This document shows positions 11,009-23,800 of a stretch of DNA of 64,000 nucleotides, piece by piece. The DNA comes from Sipunculus nudus (taxonomy: Eukaryota; Annelida; Sipuncula; Golfingiida; Sipunculidae): contig CM049308.1 of NCBI GenBank assembly GCA_026874595.1, positions 42,146,527 through 42,210,526 of the forward strand, written 5' to 3'. Below the pieces are notes generated by a model that did no database searches, had not been told where the DNA came from, and saw nothing but the letters and a program-made list of their open reading frames with translations. Numbering within the stretch: position 1 is the first letter of the stretch; each line of letters begins with the position of its first letter. A program made the translations under genes and the position numbers.

Positions 11009-11016
11009 GACCCTGA
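11009..11016. repeat. Right 8-bp target-site duplication of hAT MITE
   Basis: GACCCTGA, identical to the left copy at 10231-10238. Confidence 0.85.
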
Positions 11017-12020
11017 CTGCCTCCTTTCTGGACCAGAGGACCTTTTTTAGGGTTTCTTTCAGTCTTCCTTGGTGTGACCCTCTGGTTTTGAAAATCCTGT
11101 ATCTGCTCCTGTTGGGTGTTGAAAACCTTGTTGAAAACACTGTTGGTAGGGTTTGCATCATTGGGATGGTTTGCAACCTTGGCATTGTTTGCACTCTTGG
11201 GTAGGGTGCAAAACATTAGGTTGGCTTGATATTTGGGGGTTGAAAAATTTGTGATTTTCACAGGTTGCATCCTTGGCATGGTTAGCATGGTTGGCATGGT
11301 TTGCACCCTTGCACACTTTACACCAATGTGATTTTGCAGCTTGGCATGCTTTGCACTCATGGTTTGCACTCTAGGGTAGGATGCAAAATAATATTAGGTT
11401 GGTTTCAGATTTGGGGGTTGAAAAATTTGTGATTTTCACAGTTTGCAGCCTTGGGATGGTTTGCAACCTTGGCATTGTTTGCACACTTGCAAAGTTTACG
11501 CCCTTGGTATGGTTTGTACTCTTGGCGTGGTTTGCACCCTTAGGATGGTTTGTACCATTGGTATGGTTTGCATGCTTGACATAGTTTGGATGTTTGACAT
11601 AGTTTTTAGCGTTGGCATGGTTTGCACTGTAGGGAGGGTGGAAAATAGTAGGTTGGTTTCATATTTGGGGGTTGAAAAATTTGTGATTTTCACAGTTTGC
11701 ACCCTTGGGATGCTTTGTATGCTTGGCATGCTTTGGACCTTTAACAAAAGTTACACCGTTGGGATGGTTTGCAGCCTTGGCGTGGTATGTACCATTGGCA
11801 TGGTTTGCAGCCTTGGCATGGTTTGCAGTCTTGGTATGGTTTGCAGTCTTGGTATGGTTTGCAGTTTTGGCAAAGTTTACAGCCTTGGCATGGTTTGTAG
11901 CGTTGTCAAGGTTGCACCCTTGGTATAGATGGCATACTTGCTTTGCGCTGTAGGGTAGGGTTGAAAATACTAAATTGGCTTGATATTTAGGGGGTTAAAA
12001 AAAATGTGATTTACACTTTT
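11017..12020. repeat. Continuation of 18-bp array with spacer modules
   Basis: After the MITE, a segment with 'ccttttttagggttt' (11040; a relative lies left of the MITE at 10202) leads back into 18-bp units. Spacer modules with 'gtagggtgcaaaa' and 'tttgtgattttcacag' occur at about 11199, 11373, 11632 and 11952. Small ORFs here are repeat artefacts. Confidence 0.8.
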
Positions 12021-12160
12021 TGAGTCTTTCATGAGGGTTGTATATGTGGTATGTTACAGTACAAAAGTTTAAAGGACCAATACACAGTTTAAGTTTAAGC
12101 ATTAGGTAAATTAATTATATGTTTGAATATTAAGTGCATAAATATTTATTCACAAAAGAT
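12021..12160. other. Short AT-rich gap between arrays
   Basis: No repeat or gene recognised. Confidence 0.3.
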
Positions 12161-14000
12161 ATATATATAGCGATCAGTCTTTGTCCATCATCCGTCTGGC
12201 CATCTGTGTGTTAACAGGGCAGATTTCATAAGCACTAAACCTAGAATGTTCTTACTTGACATGCAAGGAGGTCCATGAAAAATCTCCTAGTTAACCTGAA
12301 ATTAGGTCTCTGTTACCCATATCGTTTGAGCTATGGGACTGAGAAATACCGTCCAGAATAATGGAAATTTGATACAAAAGCTCAAGTATCTGAACAGCTA
12401 ATGCATTAATCACCATGAATCTTTGTGTGCATATTGATCATGGAGTGTTTCATCAGTTTCTGCAGACTGTTGGTGCCACCTGGATTTTTTTCGATTTTTT
12501 TTAAAGAATTTTTTTCTTTATTTTGAGACCCTTAAAGATGCGGTTGTCTGTTAACAGGTAACTGCTGGACCTGGAATCTTGTAATTTGATAACAACGGAG
12601 GTTCATGATAAATCTCCTAGGAAACCTGAAATTTGGTCTCTGTTACCCATATGCTCTGGGCTATGGGTCTTGTAAGTACATCCTGAGAATAATGAAGAAT
12701 TTGATGCAAAAGGTCAAGTACCGGTATCTGAATAACTAGTGAATTGATCACCATGATTGTTTAGATGAATATTGGTCATCGAGTGTTCCATCTGGTTTTT
12801 TTTTTTTTTTTTTAATTTTTTACAATTTTTTTCTGTATTTTTTATACCTTCAAAGAAGCTGTCACCTGTTTATAGGACAGAAATTGTAACTGCTGGATCT
12901 GGGATTTTTCTTACGTGACATTGGAAAAGTCCATTTAAAGTGTTTGTGGAAAGATGAAATAAGGTTTCTGTTAGCCATATGGTCTGAGCAATGGGCCTTA
13001 GGGTGAGAAGTACCCAACAGAATAATTAAAAATTTGATACAAAAGCTACAGTATATGAATAACTAATGCATTGAGGACCATGGGTCTTTGCATTAATATT
13101 GATCATGGAGTGTTCAATTAGATAGTGCAAACTCGTGGTGCCACCTTTATTTTTTTTAGTTTTTGTGATTGTTTTTTCTCTAATTTTGATTCGTTTTAAA
13201 GAAGCTCTCGTCTGTTAACAGGGCAGAAATTGTAATTGCTGGACCTGGAATCCTGTCACTTGACATCAAGGGAGATCCATGAAAAGTCTCTGAGGAAACA
13301 TGAAATTGGGTTTCTGTTTCCCATATCCTCTGAGCTATGGGGCTTGTAAGTACCCCTGAGAATAATTAATTATTTGATCCAGAAGCTCCAGTATGTGAAT
13401 AACCAATTGATGCATTGATGACCATGATCCTTTGAATGTTTATTGATCTTGGAGTGTTCGATGAGTGCATGCAAACTGATGGTGCCACCTGTATTTTTTC
13501 CAATTTTTATGAATTTTTTTTTCTATTTTTGAGACCTTCAAAGAATCTGTCATCTGTTTAGAGGGCACAAATTGTAACTGCTGGACCTGGAATGTTCTAA
13601 CTTGATATCAAAAGAGGTCCATGAAAAGTGTCTGTGGAAACATGAAAATCAGTCTCTGTTACCCATATCCTCAAAGCTATGGGGCTTGTTAATACCCCTC
13701 ATATTAATAGAAAATTTGATACAAAAGATCTAATATCTGAATAAGTAATGCAATGATCACCTGTGACCATGGTTCTTTGAATAAATATTAATCATGGAAT
13801 GTTTGATCAGTTCGTGCAGACTGGTGGCTGCACCTGAATTTTTAGCTCAGCTGACTGTAAGTCATGTGAGCTATAGTGATCGCCCTTTGTCCATTGTCCA
13901 TCTGTCTGTTAACCAGGCAGAAATTGTAACCGCTGGACCTGGGAGGTCCATAAAAAATCTCCTTGGAAACCTGAAATTAGGTCCCTGTTACCCATATTTT
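12160..14000. repeat. ~340-bp tandem repeats of a hairpin-ended element (part 1)
   Basis: Units contain in order: 'ctgcagactggtggcgccac', a T-rich tract, 'gagaccttcaaag', 'ctgttaacagggcagaaat', 'gctggacctggaatc', 'gaggtccatgaaaa', 'ctctgttacccatatcc', 'gagctatggggctt' and 'ttgatcaccatgattctttg'. The GGTGGCGCC landmark recurs near 12465, 13130, 13475 and 13822, with one degenerate unit between the first two. At 13841-13915 a boundary is visible: 'agctcagctgactg' with inverted 'catgtgagct' and 'agtgatcgccctttgtccat', the form of a hairpin-type 5' end of a repeat family I know as common in bivalves. A related start is at about 12165. Confidence 0.75.
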
Positions 14001-15710
14001 TATGCCCCCGCCACAAAGTGGCCGGGGCATATAGTTTTACCCATGTCTGTCATTCCGTCCTTCCGTCATTCCGAAATCAAACAGTTGTATGGACTTTTTT
14101 TTGCAATGCCTGCAGATATTGGCCTAATTTTTGGTGTGTGGGCAGATATAGACCAGTACAGATTGAGTTCGCGTTTCGTCCCGGTTGACCTACTTTTGAC
14201 TGTTTAACGGCTCCTAAACTTAGAAAATTTCATGAAAAATAGAAATATTCATGAAAGATACACATGTACGGAGTTTTTTTCGCAATGCCTGCAGATATTG
14301 GCCTGATTTTTGGTGTGTGAGCAGATATAGACCAGTTACAGAATGAGTTTGTGTTTCGTCCTGGTTGACTTACTTTTGACCGTTTTACAGCTCCTGAACA
14401 TAGAAAATTTTAATGAAAAATATGAAATTTCATGACAAATACACATGTACGGACTTTTTTTCGCAGTGCGTGCAGATATTGGCCTGATTTTTGGTGTGTG
14501 GACAGATATAGACCAGTTACAGATGGAGTTCGCGGTTCGTCCCGGTTGACCTACTTTTGACTGTTTTATGGCTCCTAAACTTAGACAATTTAATGAAAAA
14601 TAGAAATATTCATGACAGATACACATGTACAGACTTTTTTTCGCAATGCCTGCAGATATTGGCCTGATTATTTGTGTGTGGGCAGATATAGACCAGTACA
14701 GATCGAGTTCGCGTTTCGTACTGGTTGACCTACTTTTGAATGTTTTACGGCTCCTGAACATAGAAAATTTCGTGAAAAATATGAAATTTCATGACAAATA
14801 CACATGTACAGACTTTTTTTCGCAATGCCTGCAGATATTGGCCTGATTTTTGGTGTGTCGCCAGATATTGACCAGTTACAGATTAATTTAGCATTTCGTC
14901 CCGGTTGACCTACTTTTGACTGTTTTACGGCTCCTGAACATAGAAAATTTCATGTAAAATATAAATTTTCATGACAAATACACTTGTACAGACTTTTCTT
15001 CACAATACCTGCAGATATTGGCCTGATTTTTGGTGTGTGGGAAGATAATGACCAGTTACAGATCAAGTTCATGTTTTGTCGCAGTTGACCTATTTTTGAC
15101 TGTTTGTCGGTGCTCTAACATAGAAAATTTCATAAAAAGGTGCATATGTATGGACTTTTTTTCACAGTGCCTGCAGATACGGGCCTGATTTTTGGTGTGT
15201 AGGCAGATAATGACGAGTTACAGATCGAGTTCTTGTTTTCTCTCAGTTGACCTACTTTTGACCATTTGACTGCTCCTGAACATAGAAAGTTTCATGAAAA
15301 ACATAAATTTTCATAACAAATGCATATGTACTGACTTTTTTTCCTCAATGCCTGCAGATACCACCCTGATTTTTTATGTGTGGGCAGATAATGACAGTTA
15401 CAGATCAAGTTCGCGTTTCATCCTGGTTGACCTACTTTTGATTGTTTTACAGCTCCTAAACATAGAAAATTTCATGAAAGACAGAAATTTTTATGGAAAA
15501 TCCACATGTATGGACTTTTTTTCACAATGGCTGCATATACTGGCATGATTTTTGATGTGTTGCTTGATAATGACCCGTTACAGATCGAGTTTGCATTTTG
15601 CCCTTGTTGACCTACTTTTGACCATATGACACCTCCTGAACTTATAAAATTTTACAAATGTTTCTAATTTGCCCAAGGCGGGGGCATTCGTGTCGTTCTG
15701 ACATATCTAG
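14001..15710. mobile_element. Nested hairpin-ended element with nine ~180-bp tandem cores
   Basis: It starts with a hairpin, tatgcccccgccac-aaa-gtggccggggcata, followed by 'gttttacccatgtctgtcat' and 'tccgaaatcaaacag'. It ends with 'aaggcgggggcattcg', the inverted match of the first bases, then 'tgtcgttctgacatatctag'. Between them are nine cores at about 14112, 14291, 14472, 14652, 14831, 15011, 15173, 15354 and 15533; spacing is 179-181 bp with one 162-bp step. Each core carries 'tgcctgcagatattggcctg', 'ggtgtgtgggcagatat' and 'ggttgacctacttttgac'. The element sits inside a 340-bp unit, between 'ctgttacccatat' and the rest of that unit ('ggggttgccaagtacccct'). No protein is encoded. ORFs at 14336-14761 and 15294-15548 are core artefacts. 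Confidence 0.75.
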
Positions 15711-17160
15711 TTCAAACTGGGGTTGCCAAGTACCCCTGAGAATAATGGAAAATTTGGTACAAAAGCTCAAGTATCTGAACAGCTAATGCATTGATCACCA
15801 TGATTCTTTGCATGGATGTTGATGATTGAGTGTTTCATCAGTTTCTGCAGACTGGTGGCGCCACCTGTATTTTTTTATTTTTTATCAATTTTTTCCTCTG
15901 TTTTTGAGAACTTGTGGATGTTGTCATTTGTTAACAGGGCACAAATCATAACCACTGGACCCAGAATCTCTAATTTGAGAACCAGGGAGGTCCGTGAAAA
16001 ATCACCATGGAAACCTGAAATTAGGTCTCTGTTACCCATATCCTACGAGTTATGGGGCTCAGAAGTTCCCACACAGAATAACTAAAAATTTGTTACAAAA
16101 TCTGCAGTATTTGAACAACTAATGCATTGATCACCATGATTCTTTGCATGCCTATTCATCATGGAGTGTTTCATCAGTTCTTGCAGACTGGTGGTGCCAG
16201 GTGGATTTAAAAAAAAATTTTACGCATTTTCTGTCTATATTTTAGACCTTTAAAGATGCTGTCCTCTGTTAATAGGGCAAAAATTGTAACCGCTGGATGT
16301 GGAATCTTCCCACTTTTGATCAAGGGAGGTTCATGAAAAATCTCCATGGAAACCTGAAATTAGGTCTCTGTTACCCATAACCTTTGAGCTATGGGGCTCC
16401 AAAGTACCCACCAGAATAGTGCAAAATTTGATACAAAAGCTGAAGTATCTGAACAATAAATGGATTGATCAGCATGATTCTTTGCATGGATATTAGTCAT
16501 GGAATGTTCCATCAGTTCCTGCACACTGGTGGCGCCACTTGCATTGATCGCCATGATTCTTTGCATGGATATTGATCATGGGATGTTCCATCACGTCCTG
16601 CAGACTGTGGCGATACCTGTATTTTTTCCAATTTATACAATTTTTTTCTCTTTTTTTCAGACCTGCAATGAAACTGTGATCTGTTAACAGGGCTCAAATC
16701 ATAACTGCTGGACCTGGTATCTTCAAACTTGACATCAAGGGAGGTGCATGAAAAGTCTCTGTACGTGGATACTTGAAATTAGGTCTCTGTTACCCATATC
16801 CTCTGAGCTATGTGGCTCGTAAGTACCCCTAAGAATAATTAAAAATGTGATACAAAAGCTGCAGTATCTGAATAACTAATGTAGTGATGGCCATGATTTT
16901 TTGCATGGATCAGTTGCTGCAGACTTGTGGCGCCACCTATATTTTTTCCAATTTGTATGCATTTTTTTCTCTTTTTGAGACTTTCAAATAAAGCCTCATC
17001 TTGTAACAGGGCAGAAATCGTAGCCACTTGACCTAGAATCTTCATACTTCACATCTAGGGAGGTCCATGAAAAGTCTTCATGGAAATCTGAAATTAGGTC
17101 TCTGTTACCCATATCCTCGGAGCTATGGGGTCCTAAGTACCCCCAAAATAATTAAAAATG
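15711..17160. repeat. ~340-bp tandem repeats (part 2)
   Basis: The interrupted unit resumes, and further GGTGGCGCC landmarks occur near 15852, 16189, 16528, 16605 (a short partial duplication) and 16922. Internal order is as in part 1. Non-coding. Confidence 0.75.
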
Positions 17161-18900
17161 TGATACAAAAACTGTGTATATTTCTGGAGAACTCTGAAAC
17201 CCTTAGACCGATCTTTCCGTAACCTGGCATAGTTGTTCCCTCACCTATGTAGTTGTGCATAACAAAGACAGGTGGCACCACCTGCAATCCTTTCTGTGCA
17301 GTCTGAATCTGGGTGTCTTTCAGATAACAGCTTATATATCAGGAGTGGTTCAATGTATTGAGCTGAAAGTTTGCATGTCCATAGGTCTTGGATCTCTCCA
17401 TCTTGAAATTGCTACTGGTGGCGCCAACTACAATACTTTTTGTGTAGGATCGATCTGTGCATTTGCCATCTGTTCTTCTTAGTGGTTCTTCAATGTATTG
17501 GGTTGAAATTGTGCATGTTCATAGGTAATTGACAATTGCATCTCATTAAACAAGACTGGTGGCGCCATCTGCAGTAATTTTCACATGGCGTCCATCTGTA
17601 TATTTGCTTTTGGTAAAAATTGCTCATATCTCAGGAGTGGTTCAAGGTATTGGTCTGAAATTTGGCATGTCCATCCATCTTTGAAAGTTTTCTTGTAAAC
17701 CAGACAGGTGGTGTGACCTACCTTCCTGTTTTTGTAGAATAAACTAATGTAATTTTCTCAGGAGTGATTTGCCGTATTGGCCTGACATTGTCCATATTCA
17801 TAGATGATGGACTCTTGCATCTTGTACTCAAGACTGGTGGTGCCATCTATAATCATTTCCCGGTTGTGTCTATCTGTACATGTGCTTTGGGAGGAAATTG
17901 CTCATATCTCCGAAGTGGTTGAAGATATTGGTCTAAAATTGGGCATGTCCATCCTTCTTTGAAAATTTTCTCTTAAACCAGATAGGTGGTGCTAATTACC
18001 TTCCTGTTTCTGTAGAATAAATTACTGCTCTTTTCTCAGGAGTGATTGGTCGTATTGGCCTGAAATGGTGCATACTCTTATATCTTTGACTGCTCCATGT
18101 TGTACTCAAGACTGGTGGTGCCATCTGCAAACATTTACTGGTGTTGTCCATGTGTACATGTGCTTTTGGTGGAAATTGCTCAAATATCTCTGAAGTGGTT
18201 CAAGGTATTGGTCTGAAATTTGGCATGTCCGTCCATCTTGGAAAATTTTCTTGTAAACCAGATAGGTGGCGCCACTTACCTTCCCATTTCCATAGAATAA
18301 ATTACTGGTGTTTTCTCCGGAGTGATTGGTCGTATTGGTCTGAAATGGTGCTTACCCATAGATCTTGGACTCCTCCATCTTGTACTCAAGACTGGTGGTG
18401 CCATCTGCAATCATTTTTCAGTGGTGTCTATCCGTATGTGTGCTTTGAGTGGAATTTGCCTATATGTCCGAAGTGGTTCAAGGTATTGGTCTGAAATTTG
18501 GCATATCCAACCATCTTGGAAAGTTTCTCATAAACCAGACAGGTGGTGCCACTTACCTTCCTGTTTCTGTAGAATTACTGCTCTTTTGTTAGGAGTGGTG
18601 TGCCGTATTGGCCTGAAATTGTATCCATTGTGTCCATATATCTTGGACTCCTCCATGTTGTACTCAAGACTGGAGGTGCCATTTGCAATTGTTTTCCTGT
18701 GGTGTCCATCTGTACATTTGCTTTGGGTGAAAATTGCTCATATCTTAGGAATGGTTCTAGCTTTTGGTCTGAAATTTGGCATGTCAATCTGTCTTGGAGA
18801 GTTTTCTCATAAACCAAACAGATGGCGCCAGGTGTTTTTGTTGATTAAATTAATGCCTTTTTGTCAGAGTTTAGTGGACTATATTGAGGAGTGGTGTGAC
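17161..18900. repeat. ~280-bp tandem repeat array
   Basis: Clear units with landmarks 'aaaccagataggtggcgcca' near 17705, 17986, 18261, 18540 and 18820 (spacing 275-281 bp). Each unit runs 'gttcaaggtattggtctgaa', 'ttggcatgtccatccatctt', 'aggtggcgccac..cttcc', 'gtattggcctgaaat', 'cttgtactcaagactggtgg' and 'gccatctgcaatcatttt'. The more degenerate 17161-17600 segment is related. A lone diverged copy lies at 52860-53100. Reading frames through the units are not genes. Confidence 0.8.
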
Positions 18901-20190
18901 ATACCCTCACTCCACCTGTTGCACTCTTGACTTCGGCGGATAGACATTGTCGCTTGGCAAATGTTTTCTTGTTAAAAATGTGATACAAAAACTGCAGTAT
19001 CTGATTAACTAATGCACTGATGACCATGATACTTAGCATGCATATTGATTGATCATGGAGTGTTTCATCAGTTCCTGTACACTGGTGGTGCCAACTGTAT
19101 TTTTTCAATTTTTAAGGCATTTTTTCGCTATTTATGAGACCTTCAAATGAAGTGGTCATCTGTGAACATGGCTCAAACTGTAACTGCTGAATCGAGAATC
19201 GTCTTACTTTACATCCAGGGAGACTAATGAAAAATCTCCTTGGAAATCCTGAAATTAGGTCTCTGTTACCCATATTCTCCGAGCTATAGGGCTCATAAAT
19301 ACCCAAAAGAATAATTAAAAATTTGATACAAACAAAAGCTCGAGTATCTGAATAACCAATGCCTTGATATCCATGATTCTTGGATATATATTGATCATGC
19401 AGTGTTTCATCAGTTCCTGCAGACTGGTGGCACTACCTAAGTTTTTTTTTAATTTTTATGCATTTTTCTTTCTATTTATGAGACCTTCAAATAAAGTTGT
19501 CATCTGTCCAAAAGCCCACTGAAACCCATGTCTAAGGACTCTTCACAAATTCATGATTTTTTTGCACTCTGGCACTAATTTTGCTCATTGTTGAACATTC
19601 CTTGAATTCAGGTGAGCGTCATGGCCGATGGGCCACTAGTGTCTGTTTTTGAGACCTTTAAAGATGCAGTCTTCCATTAACAGGGCACAAATGATATTCA
19701 CTGTGCTGAGAATCTTCTTACTTGACATCCAGGGAGGTCTGTGAAAAATATCCTTGGAAACTTGAAACTGAGTCTCTGTTACCCTTATTGTCTGAGATAT
19801 AGGGCTTATAAGCACCCCCAAGCATAATTGAAAATTTGTGACCAAAGGAGGGCAGAAATCATAACCATTGGACCCAGAATCTTTTTACTTGACATCCTGA
19901 GAGTTCATCAACAGTTCTCCCCAGACACTTGAAATTGGGTTTCTGTGACCTATATTCTTAGAGTTTTAGGGTATGTTTTTGCACGTGAGAAATAATGCAA
20001 AATACACACAAATTGCCAGATTCCTCAGGAAAAGCTGGGTGGATTGTCATAAATTTGGTGTGGTTATGGGTCTTGATGCACTTAAGCTTATATGCATGAA
20101 GGATGATGCCATGTACATTATCTTAATCAGTTGTCTATGCATATTGTCAACATGTCAGTCGGCTGAGAATCATGACCCATGGGTCACTTG
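18901..20190. repeat. ~340-bp repeats (part 3) with two hairpin-type element ends
   Basis: GGTGGC landmarks occur near 19080 and 19425. An end signature at 19606-19640 reads 'gaattcaggtgagcgtcatg' followed by the small palindrome GGCCGATGGGCC and 'actag'. A second end at about 20150-20190 has the palindrome GACCCATGGGTC. These look like 3' ends of two copies of the same hairpin-ended family whose 5' end is at 13841. Confidence 0.65.
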
Positions 20191-20203
20191 TTTTTATTTT
20201 TAA

Positions 20204-20300
20204 GCCCGCGGCACAAAGTGGCCGGGGCATATAGTTTTACCCATGTCCGTCATTCTGTCCTTCTGTTATTCTGAAATCAAACAGACTTTTTTTCGCAATG
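20204..20300. mobile_element. Second copy of the GCCCCCGCC-hairpin element, cut by assembly gap
   Basis: The sequence 'cacaaagtggccggggcata' and the following 'gttttacccatgtccgtcat' repeat the start of the element at 14001. It then jumps to 'cagactttttttcgcaatg', the beginning of a core unit, where the N run begins. The rest of the copy is hidden in the gap. Confidence 0.7.
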
Positions 20301-20800
20301 NNNNNNNNNNNNNNNNNNNNNNNNNNNNNNNNNNNNNNNNNNNNNNNNNNNNNNNNNNNNNNNNNNNNNNNNNNNNNNNNNNNNNNNNNNNNNNNNNNNN
20401 NNNNNNNNNNNNNNNNNNNNNNNNNNNNNNNNNNNNNNNNNNNNNNNNNNNNNNNNNNNNNNNNNNNNNNNNNNNNNNNNNNNNNNNNNNNNNNNNNNNN
20501 NNNNNNNNNNNNNNNNNNNNNNNNNNNNNNNNNNNNNNNNNNNNNNNNNNNNNNNNNNNNNNNNNNNNNNNNNNNNNNNNNNNNNNNNNNNNNNNNNNNN
20601 NNNNNNNNNNNNNNNNNNNNNNNNNNNNNNNNNNNNNNNNNNNNNNNNNNNNNNNNNNNNNNNNNNNNNNNNNNNNNNNNNNNNNNNNNNNNNNNNNNNN
20701 NNNNNNNNNNNNNNNNNNNNNNNNNNNNNNNNNNNNNNNNNNNNNNNNNNNNNNNNNNNNNNNNNNNNNNNNNNNNNNNNNNNNNNNNNNNNNNNNNNNN
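20301..20800. other. Assembly gap (500 N)
   Basis: Exactly 500 N, probably a placeholder of arbitrary size. It sits between a core-repeat element and the 52-bp satellite, so the assembler probably collapsed or lost tandem sequence here. Confidence 0.99.
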
Positions 20801-23800
20801 GACAGAATCATTTCACCACTTGACTTGACCAGACTGGATCACTGAGACATTTTGACAGAATTATTTCACCACTTGGACTACCTGACTGGATCACTGAGAC
20901 ATTTTGACAGAATCATTTCACCACTAGGACTACATGACCGGATTACTGAGACATTTTGACAGAATCATTTCACCAACAGGACTTTATGACCGGATCACTG
21001 AGACATTTTGACAGAATCATTTCACCACTTGACTGGACCAGACTGGATCACTGAGACATTTTGACAGAATTATTTCACCACTTGGACTACCTGACTGGAT
21101 CACTGAGACATTTTGACAGAATCATTTCACCACATGGACTACTTGACCGGATTACTGAGACATTTTGACAGAATCATTTTATTAACAGGACTTTATGACC
21201 GGATCACTGAGACATTTTGACAGAATCATTTAACCACAAGGACTATATGACCGGAACACTGAGACATTTTGACAGAATCATATCACCATTAGGACTACAT
21301 GACCGGATTACTGAGACATTTTGACAGAATCATTTCACCACTAGGACCGGATCACTGAGACATTTTGACCGAATCATTTCACCACTAGGACTGCATGACC
21401 GGATCACTGAGACAATTTGACAAAATTATTTCACCACAAGGACTACCTGACCAGATCACTGAGACATTTTGACAGAATTATTCCATGATAAGGACTACCT
21501 AACTGGATTACTGAGACATTTTGACAGACTCATTTCACCATTTGGACTACCTGATTGGATCACTGAGACATTTTGACAGAATCATTTCACCACTAGGACT
21601 ACGTGACCTGATCACTGAGACATTTTTGACAGAATTATTCCATGATAAGGACTACCTGACTGGATCACTGAGACATTTTGACAGAATTATTCCATGATAA
21701 GGACTGCCTGACTGGATCACGGAGACATTTTGACAGACTCATTTCACCACTGGGACTACATGACCAGATTACGGAGACATTTTGACACAATCATATCACC
21801 ACTAGGACTACATGACCGGATTACTGAGACATTTTGACAGAATCATTTCACCACTAGGACTTCATGACCGGATCACTGAGACGTTTTGACAGAATCATTT
21901 CACCACTTGGACTGCATGACCGGATCACTGAGACAATTTGACAAAATTATTTCACCACAAGTACTACCTGACCAGATCACTGAGACATTTTGACAGAATT
22001 ATTTCATGATAAGGACTCCCTGACTGGATTACTGAGACATTTTGACAGACTCATTTCACCATTTGGACTACCTGATTGGATCACTGAGACATTTTGACAG
22101 AATCATTTCACCACTAGGACTACGTGACCAGATCACTGAGACATTTTTGACAGAATTATTCCATGATAAGGACTGCCTGACTGGATCACGGAGACATTTT
22201 GACAGACTCATTTCACCACTGGGACTACATGACCAGATTACGGAGACATTTTGACAGAATCATTTCACCACTAGGACTACATGACCGGATCACTGTGACA
22301 ATTTGACAGAATTATTCCGCCACAAGGACTTCATGACCGGAACACTGAGACATTTTGACAGAATCATTTCACCACTAGGACTACACGATGGATTACTGAG
22401 ACATTTTGACAGAATCATTTCACCAACAGGACTTTATGACCGGATCACTGAGACAATCTGACAGAATCATTTCACCACTTGACTTGACCAGACTGGATCA
22501 CTGAGACATTTTGACAGAATTATTTCACCACTTGGACTACCTGACTGGATCACTGAGACATTTTGACAGAATCATTTCACCACTAGGACTACATGACCGG
22601 ATTACTGAGACATTTTGACAGAATCATTTCACCAACAGGACTTTATGACCGGATCACTGAGACATTTTGACAGAATCATTTAACCACAAGGACTACATGA
22701 CCGGAACACTGAGACATTTTGACAGAATCATTTCACCACTAGGACTACATGACCGGATTACTGAGACATTTTGACAGAATCATTTCACCACTAGGACTTC
22801 ATGACCGGATCACTGAGACATTTTGACAGAATCATTTCACCACTTGGAGTACCTGACTGGATCACTGAGACATTTTGACAGAATCATTTCACCACTTGGA
22901 GTACCTGACTGGATCACTGAGACATTTTGACAGAATCATTTCACCACTAGGACTACATGACCGGAACACTGAGACATTGTGACAGAATCATTTCACCACT
23001 AGGACTGCATGACCGGATCACTGAGACAATTTGACAAAATTATTTCACCACAAGGACTACCTGACCAGATCACTGAGACATTTTGACACACTCATTTCAC
23101 CATTTGGACTACCTGATTGGATCACTGAGACATTTTGACAGAATCATTTCACCACTAGGACTACGTGACCAGATCACTGAGACATTTTGACAGAATTATT
23201 CCATGATAAGGACTATCTGACTGGATTACTGAGACGTTTTGACAGAATTATTCCATGATAAGGACTGCCTGACTGGATCACGGAGACATTTTGACAGACT
23301 CATTTCACCACTGGGACTACATGACCAGATTACGGAGACATTTTGACAGAATCATTTCACCACTAGGACTACATGACCGGATCACTGTGACAATTTGACA
23401 GAATTATTCCACCACAAGGACTACATGACCGGAACACTGAGTCATTTTGACAGAATCATTTCACCACTAGGACTACACGACGGATTACTGAGACATTTTG
23501 ACAGAATCATTTCACCAACAGGACTTTATGACCGGATCACTGAGACATTTTGACAGAATCATTTCACCACTTGACTGGACCAGACTGGATCACTGAGACA
23601 TTTTGACAGAATTATTTCACCACTTGGACTACCTGACTGGATCACTGAGACATTTTGACAGAATCATTTCACCACGTGGACTACTTGACCGGATTACTGA
23701 GACATTTTGACAGAATCATTTCATTAACAGGACTTTATGACCGGATCACTGAGACATTTTGACAGAATCATTTAACCACAAGGACTATATGACCGGAACA

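Noticed and set aside
20243-20845. ORFs across the N run
   Set aside because: They consist of unknown bases and are not sequence.
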